Source: an uncultured Muribaculaceae bacterium (GTDB lineage: Bacteria > Bacteroidota > Bacteroidia > Bacteroidales > Muribaculaceae). From it: a stretch of 64,000 bases of DNA. The position numbers were made by a program, and so were the translations under genes. This document shows, one piece after another, positions 18,634 through 27,425 of the stretch. The DNA lies in contig CAJUDL010000008.1 in assembly GCA_910585285.1 (NCBI GenBank), forward strand, positions 1 to 64,000, given 5' to 3'. The first letter of the stretch is position 1. The number at the start of each line of letters is the position of its first letter. The notes under the pieces were generated by a model. That model was not told the origin of the DNA. It saw only the letters and a list, made by a program, of their open reading frames with translations, and ran no database searches.

Positions 18634-19809
18634 TCACACGGCTTGTCTGTTTCCGGTACGAGCTGACGTTGCAGGGCGCACCACCCAGCGGCGCGCGCAA
18701 TAACCTGCCACCCACCATACGGCTGTCAGTATCCATAGATTCCTGTAAGGGATGCCTACCTGCGACAGACTCGCACCGTTGGCGTTCATCTTGATATAAC
18801 CCTCCACACCCCACGTCGAAGGACATATGTCTGCCAGCGCTCTCCACGCGGGCCACATGTCGTAAAGCGGCCATATGAGTCCGGAAAGCAGGAGGAATAT
18901 GAGAGATGTCACCACCCAAAGCACAAACACAGACTCGCGTTCTGTCACAAGTGCCTGGAACGTGAATCCTACACCGAACGATGCCAGTACCAGTGGCAAT
19001 ATGAAAGCAAATATCTCAAGGGTGTTCCCCGCCATAGGGAAGCGGAATATCAGAGGCACGAAATGGAGCATGAATATTACGGGTACGATCAGGATGGTTA
19101 TGTAGCATAATGTCTGTGCTATCATCGTGAGCAGCACTGAAGGCGCGCTGTTCACCGGGTCATATCCTGTGAGTCTTGCCCCCTCATGACGTGCACCTCC
19201 TGCCATTCCTACAGCAAGAATGATGCATTGCTGCAGGATTAGTATCAGCACTCCCGGCATTATGAAGGAGTCGAAACCGCTGCGTATATTGCCCATGGAG
19301 ACATTGTCTATGGGGAGAGGATCACCCGACATGACAGTCTCTGCCAGCGGGGCAATGTCGTCTATTTTTGCGGTCATGAGTTCAGTGGAGAAATCCTGCA
19401 TCACGTTAGTGGTTGCAATGAGGAATCCTTTGTATCGCAGCAGCAGGCTCATCTCGCCATAGAGCACGGCGTTGGCAGTTTCCATCCGTCCGTTTTTTCG
19501 GGCGAAACCCTCCGGAATCTCCAGTATGCCGTATGCTTTGTGTGAATTGACGGCATGACGTGCCTCGTTCAGATCTGCGGCGTAACCGATCACATGAGCC
19601 TGGTCGCAAGCATCAATCTTGCGTACAAGTTCCCTGGAGAGGGGAGTGCGGTCATGATCCACTATTACCAGTGGCACCTCCTTCACAAGCTCCGGATTGT
19701 AAATAAGAGAATATATGATAGGGTATACGAATGGTAGGAATATGAAAAAGAGCATGATTCCTACGTCGTGTGTCACCAGCTTGAATTCGCGGCAATACAC
19801 GTCGAACAT
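18634..19809 (-). CDS. ABC-2 type permease (second of pair)
   Basis: A 391-residue membrane protein of the ABC-2 (YhhJ-like) type: one N-terminal helix (IMLFFIFLPFVYPIIYSLIY), a large extracytoplasmic domain (about 50-180), then five helices. The ATG at 19809 is chosen over an in-frame TTG at 19836 that lies in the heptad repeat. It follows another ABC-2 permease, HlyD and TolC, so it is part of a three-component exporter. No ATP-binding subunit is encoded in the operon. Confidence 0.88.
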   Translation of the reverse strand: MFDVYCREFKLVTHDVGIMLFFIFLPFVYPIIYSLIYNPELVKEVPLVIVDHDRTPLSRELVRKIDACDQAHVIGYAADLNEARHAVNSHKAYGILEIPEGFARKNGRMETANAVLYGEMSLLLRYKGFLIATTNVMQDFSTELMTAKIDDIAPLAETVMSGDPLPIDNVSMGNIRSGFDSFIMPGVLILILQQCIILAVGMAGGARHEGARLTGYDPVNSAPSVLLTMIAQTLCYITILIVPVIFMLHFVPLIFRFPMAGNTLEIFAFILPLVLASFGVGFTFQALVTERESVFVLWVVTSLIFLLLSGLIWPLYDMWPAWRALADICPSTWGVEGYIKMNANGASLSQVGIPYRNLWILTAVWWVAGYCARRWVVRPATSARTGNRQAV

Positions 19810-19824
19810 ATTTCTTATGTGAGA

Positions 19825-19859
19825 TTTAAAATTCAAAATTTAGAATTTAAATTAAATTT
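19825..19859. repeat. Five-heptad repeat, TTTAAAA family
   Basis: Seven-base units TTTAAAA, TTCAAAA, TTTAGAA, TTTAAAT and a degenerate fifth occupy the gap between the two permease genes. The sequence family differs from its neighbours but the period is the same. Confidence 0.6.
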
Positions 19860-19868
19860 TACAGATAA

Positions 19869-21041
19869 TCATGGCACGTAAACCGGGTGCTGCATATATT
19901 TCTTGAGTCTCCATAATAGAGTGAAAGGAAGGAGCATGAATATAATATATGCAATGAACCACCATTTCGAATAAGTTATGTCTATTCCGTTCAACGCCTG
20001 GTCAACGTATATCAGAAAGTTATATCGTATCGGAACCAGGTATGAGAACAGTTGCATACCGGTGTACATGCTTGGAACCGGGAAAGAGAATGCGGCGATA
20101 GAGAAAGAGAGTATGCCGAGCAGCGCGCATACCGACAGTGAGAAGCGAAGGTTGGGCAGCACGCATATCACGAAGATTGCAAATCCCTGGCACGCCAGTA
20201 CAAACATCAGTTCGGACAGTAGCATCCATCCCCATGAACCGTTCATTGGGAAATGGTTGAAACGGTATAGCCAGGAGGTCATGAAGAATGCCACAACCAC
20301 CCAAATCACAGTCTGAGGAAACAACTTGGCGAACATGGCTTTAAATATGGATCCGTCAGCCATTTTAAGGAGATGGACCGACGTGCCGTATTTAATCTCC
20401 TGCCCGATGCTGAACACGGTCATGAGCATTATCATGAGTTGCAGCACGCATGGTATAAATGAATTGCCGAGATATATGCCGTAGTTGAGCTGAGGGTTGC
20501 CTATCGGACGCGCCGCGATGTTTATGGGCATCATTACCGAGGCAAGGTTTTCCGCATCAATGCCCACCGACTGGACAACATTTTTTGCAATCCCGGCTTT
20601 TGCATATACGGCAGTTGACTTGAATGTCTTGAAGAGCATTGTCCCCGGCACATAATAAGTCATGTTGGTATAGAACGTGATCACCGGTTTGCGACCCGCG
20701 AGCAGATCTGCCTGGAAATTTTCGGGTATGAGGAAAAAACCGTAGATATCCCCTTTCTGCATCAGGTGTCGCGCTTCAGAGAAGCTTTGTGCACAGTGTG
20801 TGAGGTTTACCATCTGCATCCCTCCCAAGTCTTGTGTTATTCCTCGGCTCAGCGCACTGCCGTCACGATCCACGATTGCTGCCGGAACGCGCGTTGGCAG
20901 ACCCTTGTCAAGCATCGAACCGATAAAAAGGAACAGGAACAGCGGGAGCATAAGGAATCCGGTCCAGTAAACCGGTCTCCTTACTATCTGCACCATGCTT
21001 CTGAGCATGATCGCTTTCACTCCTCTATCTCCGATCTTCAC
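19869..21041 (-). CDS. ABC-2 type permease (first of pair)
   Basis: About 390 residues with the same architecture as the adjacent permease: N-terminal helix (GFLMLPLFLFLFIGSML), an extracytoplasmic domain (about 45-185), and five C-terminal helices. The start is either the GTG at 21041 or the ATG at 21008 (MLRSMVQIVRRP); neither can be excluded. Together with its sister it probably forms a heterodimeric channel working with HlyD and TolC to export a drug, lipid or peptide. Confidence 0.88.
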   Translation of the reverse strand: MKIGDRGVKAIMLRSMVQIVRRPVYWTGFLMLPLFLFLFIGSMLDKGLPTRVPAAIVDRDGSALSRGITQDLGGMQMVNLTHCAQSFSEARHLMQKGDIYGFFLIPENFQADLLAGRKPVITFYTNMTYYVPGTMLFKTFKSTAVYAKAGIAKNVVQSVGIDAENLASVMMPINIAARPIGNPQLNYGIYLGNSFIPCVLQLMIMLMTVFSIGQEIKYGTSVHLLKMADGSIFKAMFAKLFPQTVIWVVVAFFMTSWLYRFNHFPMNGSWGWMLLSELMFVLACQGFAIFVICVLPNLRFSLSVCALLGILSFSIAAFSFPVPSMYTGMQLFSYLVPIRYNFLIYVDQALNGIDITYSKWWFIAYIIFMLLPFTLLWRLKKYMQHPVYVP

Positions 21042-21045
21042 TTTT

Positions 21046-21161
21046 GTTAATGTTTAATGTGAAATATTTGATGCCTAATGTTCAATGTTTAATGTGAAAT
21101 GTTTAATTGATTGAGAGTCAATGTTAATTACACATTTCTCATTTAACATTACACATTATTA
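21046..21161. repeat. Heptad repeat cluster, TTTAATG family, inverted arms
   Basis: Left arm units TTTAATG, TGAAATA, CCTAATG, TTCAATG and TTTAATG occupy about 21046-21107, and a shorter inverted arm (CATTACA, CATTATT) lies at 21144-21161. The right arm supplies the TAA stop of the HlyD gene (21159-21161). It fills the complete HlyD-permease gap. Confidence 0.75.
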
Positions 21162-22193
21162 TTTAGCGATTCCCTCATAAAGCACTGACATGCCCGGGCG
21201 GAAATTTTCTATCGGTTTGTCAGGACGGCATTTAATCTGGAACGTGCGGGCATCGTAGTCGCCTGTGGCTTTGGTGGCTTGCCAGTTGGCATATGTGCCA
21301 AGATCTTTTATGTAAAAGACTTTCATCTCTACAGTCTTGTCGAGTGCCGGAATCTTCACCTTCAGTGTAGAACCGACTTTGATATCCTTAAGCAGGGTTT
21401 CGCGCACATTGAAGACTGCCCAGTAATCATCTTTCTGGAGCGTCATGACTGGAGCGCCGGTAGCTATCAGTTCACTGACATTAGGATATATGACTGTGAT
21501 TTCGCCATCGCAGGGAGCTACGAGATACTGATCCTCAAGCAGTGCGTCGACTTCCTTTACGCTTCCCTTTGCCACGCTGACCATTGCTGAAGAAGCTTTC
21601 TTGTCTTCGCTCTGGGCTCCGGATTTTGCCAGCTCATATTGGCTCTTGGCTGCAGACTCACCGGCTTTGGCAGCCTCATACGCTGCTTTTGCTTCATCGC
21701 GTTTCTGTTCGCTGACCACTCCTTTCTCGTATAGGCTCTGCATTCGGTCGTAAGTCTTCTTGGTTATGCCGGCGGCTGTCTGAGCTTGAAGCCATAAGTC
21801 GCGTGCTCCCGCGATAATCTGCGGACGAGTGCCGGCATCGACCTTCTCGTTGGCTGCCTGTGCGGCATTTTCCATTGCCAACGCCTGATCGAGTTTTGCT
21901 TCTACAAGTGAAGACGTGATGCGCACCAGCGTGTCGCCGGCTTTGACTTTCTGTCCTTCCTCAACGTAAACCGCAGCCACACGCCCCGGCAATTTGCCCG
22001 AGATCCTGATTTCGGTAGCTTCCCCCTGTCCCTGCACCGTGTCAGGTCCGGGTTTGAGACATAAGAAACCGATGATTGCCAGTGCTGCCAGAATGAGTAT
22101 TATAATCACGATCGTAACTATCAGTGCTTTCTCTTTTTTTGAAACCTCTGTCGGATTCTGAGCTCCGATGGGTTGTGTATTATTTGCTGCCAC
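21159..22193 (-). CDS. HlyD-family periplasmic adaptor
   Basis: A 344-residue membrane-fusion protein: cytoplasmic N-terminus of about 25 residues, one helix (ALIVTIVIIILILAALAIIGFLCL), a lipoyl half-domain (GRVAAVYVEEGQKVKAGDTLVRI), a coiled-coil hairpin (about 95-205, rich in A, K and E), the second lipoyl half (APCDGEITVIYPNVSELI), and a beta-barrel end. The start is GTG at 22193. It bridges the inner-membrane ABC-2 permeases to the TolC-like channel encoded upstream. Confidence 0.92.
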   Translation of the reverse strand: MAANNTQPIGAQNPTEVSKKEKALIVTIVIIILILAALAIIGFLCLKPGPDTVQGQGEATEIRISGKLPGRVAAVYVEEGQKVKAGDTLVRITSSLVEAKLDQALAMENAAQAANEKVDAGTRPQIIAGARDLWLQAQTAAGITKKTYDRMQSLYEKGVVSEQKRDEAKAAYEAAKAGESAAKSQYELAKSGAQSEDKKASSAMVSVAKGSVKEVDALLEDQYLVAPCDGEITVIYPNVSELIATGAPVMTLQKDDYWAVFNVRETLLKDIKVGSTLKVKIPALDKTVEMKVFYIKDLGTYANWQATKATGDYDARTFQIKCRPDKPIENFRPGMSVLYEGIAK

Positions 22194-22200
22194 CTTTTTA

Positions 22201-22334
22201 TAATGTTTAATGTTTATATTTAATTAGAAATTAGGAGTGAGGAATTAGGAGTTAATTCCTTGTTCTCAAAATTTCTAAAATCGAACTTCTCATTCCTAAT
22301 TCCTAATTTCTAATTTCTAATTCCTAATTCCTAA
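22201..22334. repeat. Heptad repeat hairpin, TTCCTAA family (with TTTAATG remnant)
   Basis: Six units of TTCCTAA or TTTCTAA at 22293-22334 end exactly at the TolC stop codon. An inverted arm of TTAGGAG-type units lies at 22224-22258, and a short TTTAATG-type piece at 22201-22217. The two arms form a long imperfect hairpin covering the TolC-HlyD gap. Confidence 0.85.
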
Positions 22335-23795
22335 TTAGTATTTTAACTTGCCGATCACCTTGTCGAGGTAGACTTCACAGAGATGGATTCCTATTTCGGC
22401 ATCTATTTTTTCGGAGTTTGCCTGGAGCCATGCTGTCTGGGCTGCAATCACATCGTTGGTTGTCATCACACCCTCTTTGAAACCTATTTGAGCCGAACGC
22501 AGATTTTCTTCCGCACTGCTCATGTTGGCTTTGGTCATGTCATAGGTTTTGAATGCCTCCTGGAAACTGAATTTTGCCTGCTGCACCTGAAGATCAACCT
22601 TCTCTTCAAGGTCTTCAAGCATAAGGCGCTGGGCATTGGTAGCCGATTTTGTGGCGCGATAATGGTTATAGTTTCCTCCCCAGTGCCATATAGGAATTGC
22701 TATTGTCGCTCCCACGCTGAATCCACCACCAAAACGTTTTCTGAAACCATCATTCAGATTCGGATTCGAGAATTCATAGGCTCCGACAATTGCGATTTTA
22801 GGAAGCATCTGTCCCATTGCCAGTTTCTCACGCTGTGACAATACAGATATACCTTGACGTATAACCTCAAGATCCTGCCGACGTGAGTAGACATCTTGCA
22901 TGTTGTAGACCGGATCGGGCATTGCCGTCAGTCCTCTCTTGAAATCCTCATCCGCAAGTGTCATCTGGGATTGCACCGGCAAGCCGCATACCTGAGCCAG
23001 TGCCATGCGGGCGAGGGTCAGCCCGTTGTCGAGCTTTGTCCGCATTATTTTTGCCTCGTTCAGTTTTACCTCAACCATCAGCAGATCTGCTCGTGTTGCC
23101 ACACCCTCTTCGAGCATGGCATTGACACTGTAACGCAGTGTGTCGACAAGGGTTACGAAGCTGTCGGCAAGCTTCTGTTTTGATTTAAGGGAAACGACTG
23201 TCCAGTAAGCTTGGTCTACTGCGTATACTACATCCTGCACTACGCTGTTGCGTGCAGCTGTTGCAAGCTGTTCGGCATATTTCGTGATTTCGTTGAGTGC
23301 CTTTATCTGTCCTCCCATAAATACGGGTTGCGTCAGTGTGAATGCACCTGCAAATACATTGTGGGTATCGAAGCTCATCGCCTCCTTGGGAATCACTGCC
23401 ACTTCCGTAGGAATGTAGCTGCCCGATGCCGGATCCTTGATAGGTGTGCCGTCGGGAGTGGTGAGGATATTGTATTTGAAACTTTGCGTGGATGGATCAA
23501 AACTCATTGTAGGAAGTTTCGCATCTTCCGCCAGCAGATTGATTGTGCGCTGGTTGTAGAAATATGTCCCCGCGAAGTCAATGCCCGGAAGATACAGGGC
23601 TTTGGCAGCCTTGCGGTCATATCCGGCACCTCTGATGCCCTCTTCCGCCATTCGTATGGTCTTGTTGTTATGCACAGCCATATTCCGGCAGGAGTCGAGT
23701 GTGTAGACACCGGCGTTTGCTGAAAATGCTCCTATTGCCAGGCATATGGCAGAACTGCAATATATTATCTTCTTGAGTTGTGTCATAAAGTTCAT
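22335..23795 (-). CDS. TolC-family outer-membrane efflux protein
   Basis: About 486 residues. Signal peptide MTQLKKIIYCSSAICLAIGAFSANA is followed by the two long alpha-hairpin repeats of the outer-membrane-factor family (for example YTLDSCRNMAVHNNKTIRMAEE and the later ENLRSAQIGFKEGVMTTNDVIAAQTAWLQA). The start is the ATG at 23795 or 23786; a GTG at 23828 lies just inside the predicted transcription start and would spoil the signal peptide. It is the first gene of the TolC-HlyD-permease-permease operon and provides the exit channel. Confidence 0.92.
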   Translation of the reverse strand: MNFMTQLKKIIYCSSAICLAIGAFSANAGVYTLDSCRNMAVHNNKTIRMAEEGIRGAGYDRKAAKALYLPGIDFAGTYFYNQRTINLLAEDAKLPTMSFDPSTQSFKYNILTTPDGTPIKDPASGSYIPTEVAVIPKEAMSFDTHNVFAGAFTLTQPVFMGGQIKALNEITKYAEQLATAARNSVVQDVVYAVDQAYWTVVSLKSKQKLADSFVTLVDTLRYSVNAMLEEGVATRADLLMVEVKLNEAKIMRTKLDNGLTLARMALAQVCGLPVQSQMTLADEDFKRGLTAMPDPVYNMQDVYSRRQDLEVIRQGISVLSQREKLAMGQMLPKIAIVGAYEFSNPNLNDGFRKRFGGGFSVGATIAIPIWHWGGNYNHYRATKSATNAQRLMLEDLEEKVDLQVQQAKFSFQEAFKTYDMTKANMSSAEENLRSAQIGFKEGVMTTNDVIAAQTAWLQANSEKIDAEIGIHLCEVYLDKVIGKLKY

Positions 23796-23849
23796 TTGTG
23801 AAATCAAAACAAAAGTGGGAATTATCACAATTCATCTCTATTTAAACTA

Positions 23850-23857
23850 CAAATTTA
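23850..23857 (-). promoter_or_regulatory. -7 promoter element for the TolC operon
   Basis: On the minus strand the sequence TAAATTTG matches the Bacteroidetes TAnnTTTG element, about 55 bases before the preferred TolC start. No convincing -33 TTTG is seen at the right spacing. Confidence 0.45.
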
Positions 23858-23878
23858 ACGTCATTTTGTTTAATTTAG

Positions 23879-23886
23879 TAATTTTG
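23879..23886 (+). promoter_or_regulatory. -7 promoter element upstream of MATE gene
   Basis: TAATTTTG matches TAnnTTTG on the plus strand, divergent from and 21 bases away from the TolC element. It would produce a leader of about 200 bases containing the small open frame at 23940. The -33 element is weak. Confidence 0.4.
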
Positions 23887-23939
23887 TATTCAAAAATTTG
23901 TTAAAACGTAAGTAAAGAATCAAATTAAACCGATAAAAT

Positions 23940-24086
23940 ATGGAATATATAATCTCACATATCCTCTACTTGAAATTTTTGGTGCTTTCCGCCAAGTTTC
24001 ATCAGTCACAATGCCCGCATTGCTCCTTCTTCAATTTGCGGAAATCCCTCAAAAATTTCTGCGCATATGATATGTGTTTAATTTGA
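23940..24086 (+). CDS. Candidate small protein with CPHC motif
   Basis: A 48-codon open frame beginning ATG at 23940 and ending 10 bases before the MATE start. It encodes a hydrophobic N-terminal half (ISHILYLKFLVL) followed by QCPHCSFFNLRKSLKNFC, where the CxxC pair could bind metal or be redox active. I recognise no family. It could be a leader peptide or an unannotated small protein, or chance. Its position inside the probable MATE transcript is the main argument for it. Confidence 0.3.
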   Translation: MEYIISHILYLKFLVLSAKFHQSQCPHCSFFNLRKSLKNFCAYDMCLI

Positions 24087-24096
24087 TTCATTACTT

Positions 24097-25443
24097 ATGT
24101 GGAATAAATATAAAGAGGAATATAAAAGTCTGTTCCGGTTGGGGTTACCCGTGCTTGTGACGCAGGTAGGAATCATAGTGGTCAACTTTGCGGACACGAT
24201 GATGGTAGGGGCTTATGGCGTTGATGAATTGGCTGCGGCAGCATTTGTCAATTCGCTTTTTATAATACCTATTGTCATGCAGATGGGGTTTGCGCAGGGG
24301 TTGACACCTCTTGTCGGAGCATTGTTTGGGAAAGGGGAAAAGAAAGAAGTCGGGCATACGCTCCATGGCGGAGTCCAGATCAATCTTGTTGTGTCTCTGG
24401 TTTTGACGGCGATAATGGGTGTGCTGTTCTTTTTCGTTGACAGGTTCGGTCAGCCGGAAGAATTGCTGCCCCTCATCAGGCAATATTATCTTATAGTCCT
24501 CACCACAATGTTGCCTATGGCTGCGTTTAATTCATTTCAACAGACTTGCAATGGATTTAACGACACAGCGATGCCGATGTGGATGATTCTCGGTTCGAAC
24601 GTCATGAATATCATCGGCAACTGGCTTCTGATTTTCGGGCATATGGGGTGTCCGGAGCTTGGTCTTGCCGGTGCAGGAATCAGTACGATGCTGGCGAGAT
24701 ATGCTGCAGCTATTGCTATTGTTCTTGTATTTTTTCATCGCAAACGTTATAGCCAGTATTCTGTGGGATTCAGAATAAAGGATGGTCTCGGAGATGTGAG
24801 GCGCAAAGTGTGGGTAACATCATATCCTGTCATGATACAGAGTGGCGTGGAATGCTCCTTGTGGAGTTTCGGAGCTGTGGTGAGCGGTTGGTTCGGAAAA
24901 ATACAGTTGGCGGCATACCAGGTGGTAAACACCATGGCGCAACTCGGTTTCATGACATTCATAAGTTTCGGAACAGCAACCTCCATCCGCGTGGCGAATT
25001 ATATGGGAGTTTACGATATTAGGGGTGTAAGGCGCATCACTTTGGCAGGGCTGCATCTTAACCTTGTTCTTGCTACGGCAGCCTCGCTGATTTTCATTTT
25101 CGGAGGGGAGTGGCTCATACATTGTTTCACTCCCGATGCGGCGGTAACGGCATCTGCCCTGACCTTGATATTGCCGCTTGTGATATATCAATATATGGAT
25201 GCCACCCAATTGACATATATAAATGCTATCCGAGGCACATCGCATGTTCAGCCATTGTTGTGGATTTCATTGTGTTCTTATGTCATCGTGGGCATTCCGG
25301 TGTTATTGCTTTTTGCCGAAGTGTTGCAAAAAGGGAATATCGGTGTCTACTACAGCTTTGATGTGGCACTTGCCGTCGCCTCGACAATGGCAACCCTCAT
25401 CTTCTACCACGTAGTCCGCAAAGATAAGATTTATTATACATGA
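24097..25443 (+). CDS. MATE-family multidrug exporter
   Basis: A 448-residue inner-membrane protein with about twelve helices in two homologous halves. The N-terminal pattern is GLPVLVTQVGIIVVNFADTMMVGAYGVDELAAAAF, where the aspartate of ADTMMVG is typical of MATE transporters; the second half has VECSLWSFGAVVSGWFG and IRVANYMG. It exports cationic drugs or metabolites in exchange for sodium ions or protons. It stands alone, divergent from the TolC operon. Confidence 0.93.
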   Translation: MWNKYKEEYKSLFRLGLPVLVTQVGIIVVNFADTMMVGAYGVDELAAAAFVNSLFIIPIVMQMGFAQGLTPLVGALFGKGEKKEVGHTLHGGVQINLVVSLVLTAIMGVLFFFVDRFGQPEELLPLIRQYYLIVLTTMLPMAAFNSFQQTCNGFNDTAMPMWMILGSNVMNIIGNWLLIFGHMGCPELGLAGAGISTMLARYAAAIAIVLVFFHRKRYSQYSVGFRIKDGLGDVRRKVWVTSYPVMIQSGVECSLWSFGAVVSGWFGKIQLAAYQVVNTMAQLGFMTFISFGTATSIRVANYMGVYDIRGVRRITLAGLHLNLVLATAASLIFIFGGEWLIHCFTPDAAVTASALTLILPLVIYQYMDATQLTYINAIRGTSHVQPLLWISLCSYVIVGIPVLLLFAEVLQKGNIGVYYSFDVALAVASTMATLIFYHVVRKDKIYYT

Positions 25444-25626
25444 AAACCAATTAAAACCATTTTATCAGTTTCGCTGATTTGCATCCGGTTAGATCCACTT
25501 CTGAAAGTCGCTTCGCGCCCTATCACACAAAACAGAGTATCATCTATCTTTGGGAAGGGTTAGTTTAAACGACTTCTTTTGTGAATAAATCATAAAAATC
25601 CGTATTATCAGAAGGGAGGGTAAATA

Positions 25627-25672
25627 AATTCCATGTGGAATTATGGAATGACACAAAAAAACATTATTTTTG
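25627..25672 (+). promoter_or_regulatory. Promoter and candidate operator of the AbiE-like operon
   Basis: The -7 element TATTTTTG is at 25665-25672, 17 bases before the ATG at 25689. Upstream, overlapping where the -33 element should be, is an inverted repeat: ATTCCAT at 25628-25634 and ATGGAAT at 25643-25649, with an inner palindromic TTCCA/TGGAA. AbiEi-type antitoxins are known to repress their own promoter by binding inverted repeats, so this is a good operator candidate. Confidence 0.5.
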
Positions 25673-25688
25673 TGGCAAAATTACAATT

Positions 25689-26294
25689 ATGGGAGCAAAC
25701 AGTTCTTACAAGGCGATGTATGATATTGTGGAACATGCTAAAGAGGGGACAATATTTATCCCTGACGACTTCACAACGTGTGGCACACCCGATGCCGTAC
25801 GGTCGGGATTAAGCCGTTTGTGTCGCAATGGGAATTTATGTCGCTTTGCAAAAGGCATTTACTATATACCTGCATATGACAAGTGGGATGGTACGCTACG
25901 AGAACCGTCTTTAGATGCTATTGCCTTGAAAATAGCGCAACGGGACAATGCGCGTGTCATTCCGACAGGTGCTTATGCGCTTAACAAATTAGGCCTATCC
26001 ACGCAGGTTCCAACTAATATCATTTACATAACAGATGGTTCTGCCCGGCAGATGAGGTTTGGAGAGGGAAAGAGTGTCACGTTCCGGCATAGTAACGACT
26101 TGGGGAATTTCGCTTATCAATCCCAACTAATGCAACTGGCAGTTCTCGCCATGCGTGAGATTGGCGAAAAAACCATCACAGAAAACCAAAAGGAAATAAT
26201 AAAAAAAATGATAACAGAACATGTTTCGGAACAGGATTTTAATCACGATATAGTGCTTGCCCCGACATGGATAAAAACAATATTGCAGCGATGA
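25689..26294 (+). CDS. AbiEi-like antitoxin (DUF6088)
   Basis: A 201-residue protein. The N-terminal winged helix (residues 1-60: DIVEHAKEGTIFIPDDF, GTPDAVRSGLSRLCRNG, RFAKGIYYIP) matches the AbiEi/DUF6088 DNA-binding domain. A second domain contains ARVIPTGAYALNKLGLSTQVP and YITDGSAR, the DUF6088 core. ATG 25689 is chosen because the frame upstream has only a GTG inside the operator. It is the antitoxin and autorepressor of a type IV toxin-antitoxin pair. Its stop overlaps the toxin ATG (ATGA at 26291-26294). Confidence 0.85.
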   Translation: MGANSSYKAMYDIVEHAKEGTIFIPDDFTTCGTPDAVRSGLSRLCRNGNLCRFAKGIYYIPAYDKWDGTLREPSLDAIALKIAQRDNARVIPTGAYALNKLGLSTQVPTNIIYITDGSARQMRFGEGKSVTFRHSNDLGNFAYQSQLMQLAVLAMREIGEKTITENQKEIIKKMITEHVSEQDFNHDIVLAPTWIKTILQR

Positions 26295-27328
26295 AATTCA
26301 TTGATTTGCCAAAGGATGACCGTGTCGATATACTTGACCGTGTTTCTACAGAGCTGAATATACGACAACGAGAAGTAATAGAAAAGGACTGGTGGGTGAC
26401 GGAAGTTCTACGTGCCATATTCAGTTTGCCGTATGCTGATCATATGTCTTTTAAAGGAGGAACATCGCTTAGTAAATGCTGGTGTCTGATAGACCGTTTT
26501 TCTGAAGATATAGACATTGCTATTGATAGAGAGTATCTTGGTTTCAGCGGAATATTATCCAAAACGCAAATCAGTGACAAATTGCGTCGTGCTGCCTGTG
26601 CCTTTGTTCGTGAAACCATGCAACACGATTTGACAGAGCGGTTATACCAAAATGGCATATTAAAAGAAAACTTCAAGGTAAATGTGGATATAACTCCTGT
26701 CACTACCACCGACCCGGAAATCATAAACATAAGCTACGATTCAGCATTGTCCTTTCCCATAAATGAAATGGACGGCAATAAATATATCCTGCCAAAAGTA
26801 AAAGTAGAAGTAAGTGGCAGGTCAATGAGTGAGCCTGTAAGTGAGGTTGCGCTTGATTCAATGATAGACCAGATATATCCGAAAGCTCCTTTTGCAGAAC
26901 CGAAATTCATGGTACGTGCCGTGCTTCCCGAACGTACTTTTCTTGAAAAGGTATTCCTGCTTCATGAAGAATTTGCCAAGCCAAAGGATTTAATCAGAGT
27001 AGAGCGAATGTCGCGGCACATGTACGACATCGGGCAAATGTTGAAAACTCCAATAGCAGAACGAGCCATCAACGATGCAGATCTTTACCGTCAGGTGGTA
27101 GAACATCGTCGCACATTCATTGGTTTGCGTGGATTTGACTATGATACTCTTTATCCGGCAACACTCAATATCATTCCACCTACTTCTGTTATTGAACAGT
27201 GGAAAGCCGACTATGAAAATATGCGGTTGCACATGATTTATGGTGAGTCAGTATCATTTGAAGAGTTGATAAAAAGTATCAAAGATTTGAATGATAAAGT
27301 TAGAGAAAATAAAATATTATGGAAATAA
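26291..27328 (+). CDS. AbiEii/AbiGii nucleotidyltransferase toxin
   Basis: 345 residues from the ATG at 26291, which gives the classic ATGA overlap; an ATG at 26267 is possible but less likely. The nucleotidyltransferase core is intact: SFKGGTSLSKCW (K55-S59) followed by RFSEDIDIAID with D73 and D75. FLEKVFLLHEEF and SRHMYDIGQM later in the protein are typical of the AbiEii family. AbiEii proteins bind GTP, and the related MenT toxins modify tRNA ends. Action causes abortive infection or growth arrest, relieved by AbiEi. Confidence 0.9.
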   Translation: MKFIDLPKDDRVDILDRVSTELNIRQREVIEKDWWVTEVLRAIFSLPYADHMSFKGGTSLSKCWCLIDRFSEDIDIAIDREYLGFSGILSKTQISDKLRRAACAFVRETMQHDLTERLYQNGILKENFKVNVDITPVTTTDPEIINISYDSALSFPINEMDGNKYILPKVKVEVSGRSMSEPVSEVALDSMIDQIYPKAPFAEPKFMVRAVLPERTFLEKVFLLHEEFAKPKDLIRVERMSRHMYDIGQMLKTPIAERAINDADLYRQVVEHRRTFIGLRGFDYDTLYPATLNIIPPTSVIEQWKADYENMRLHMIYGESVSFEELIKSIKDLNDKVRENKILWK

Positions 27329-27361
27329 TATTCAACATTAATAAAATCTGCTTTCCTCTGA

Positions 27362-27425
27362 GTCTCTAACGTGAGCGACAAGTCATAGCTGCAAGGAAGC
27401 CGGTGCGTGGTGTCCATATGCAGCT
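27362..27425. repeat. Dispersed repeat core (same as 59.4 and 63.8 kb)
   Basis: CTCTAACGTGAGCGACAAG at 27364-27382 is the exact reverse complement of 63819-63837 and matches 59431-59449 with four differences. TAGCTGCA follows at 27387-27394, with an inverted copy TGCAGCTA near 27420. No heptad array is attached here. Confidence 0.75.
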
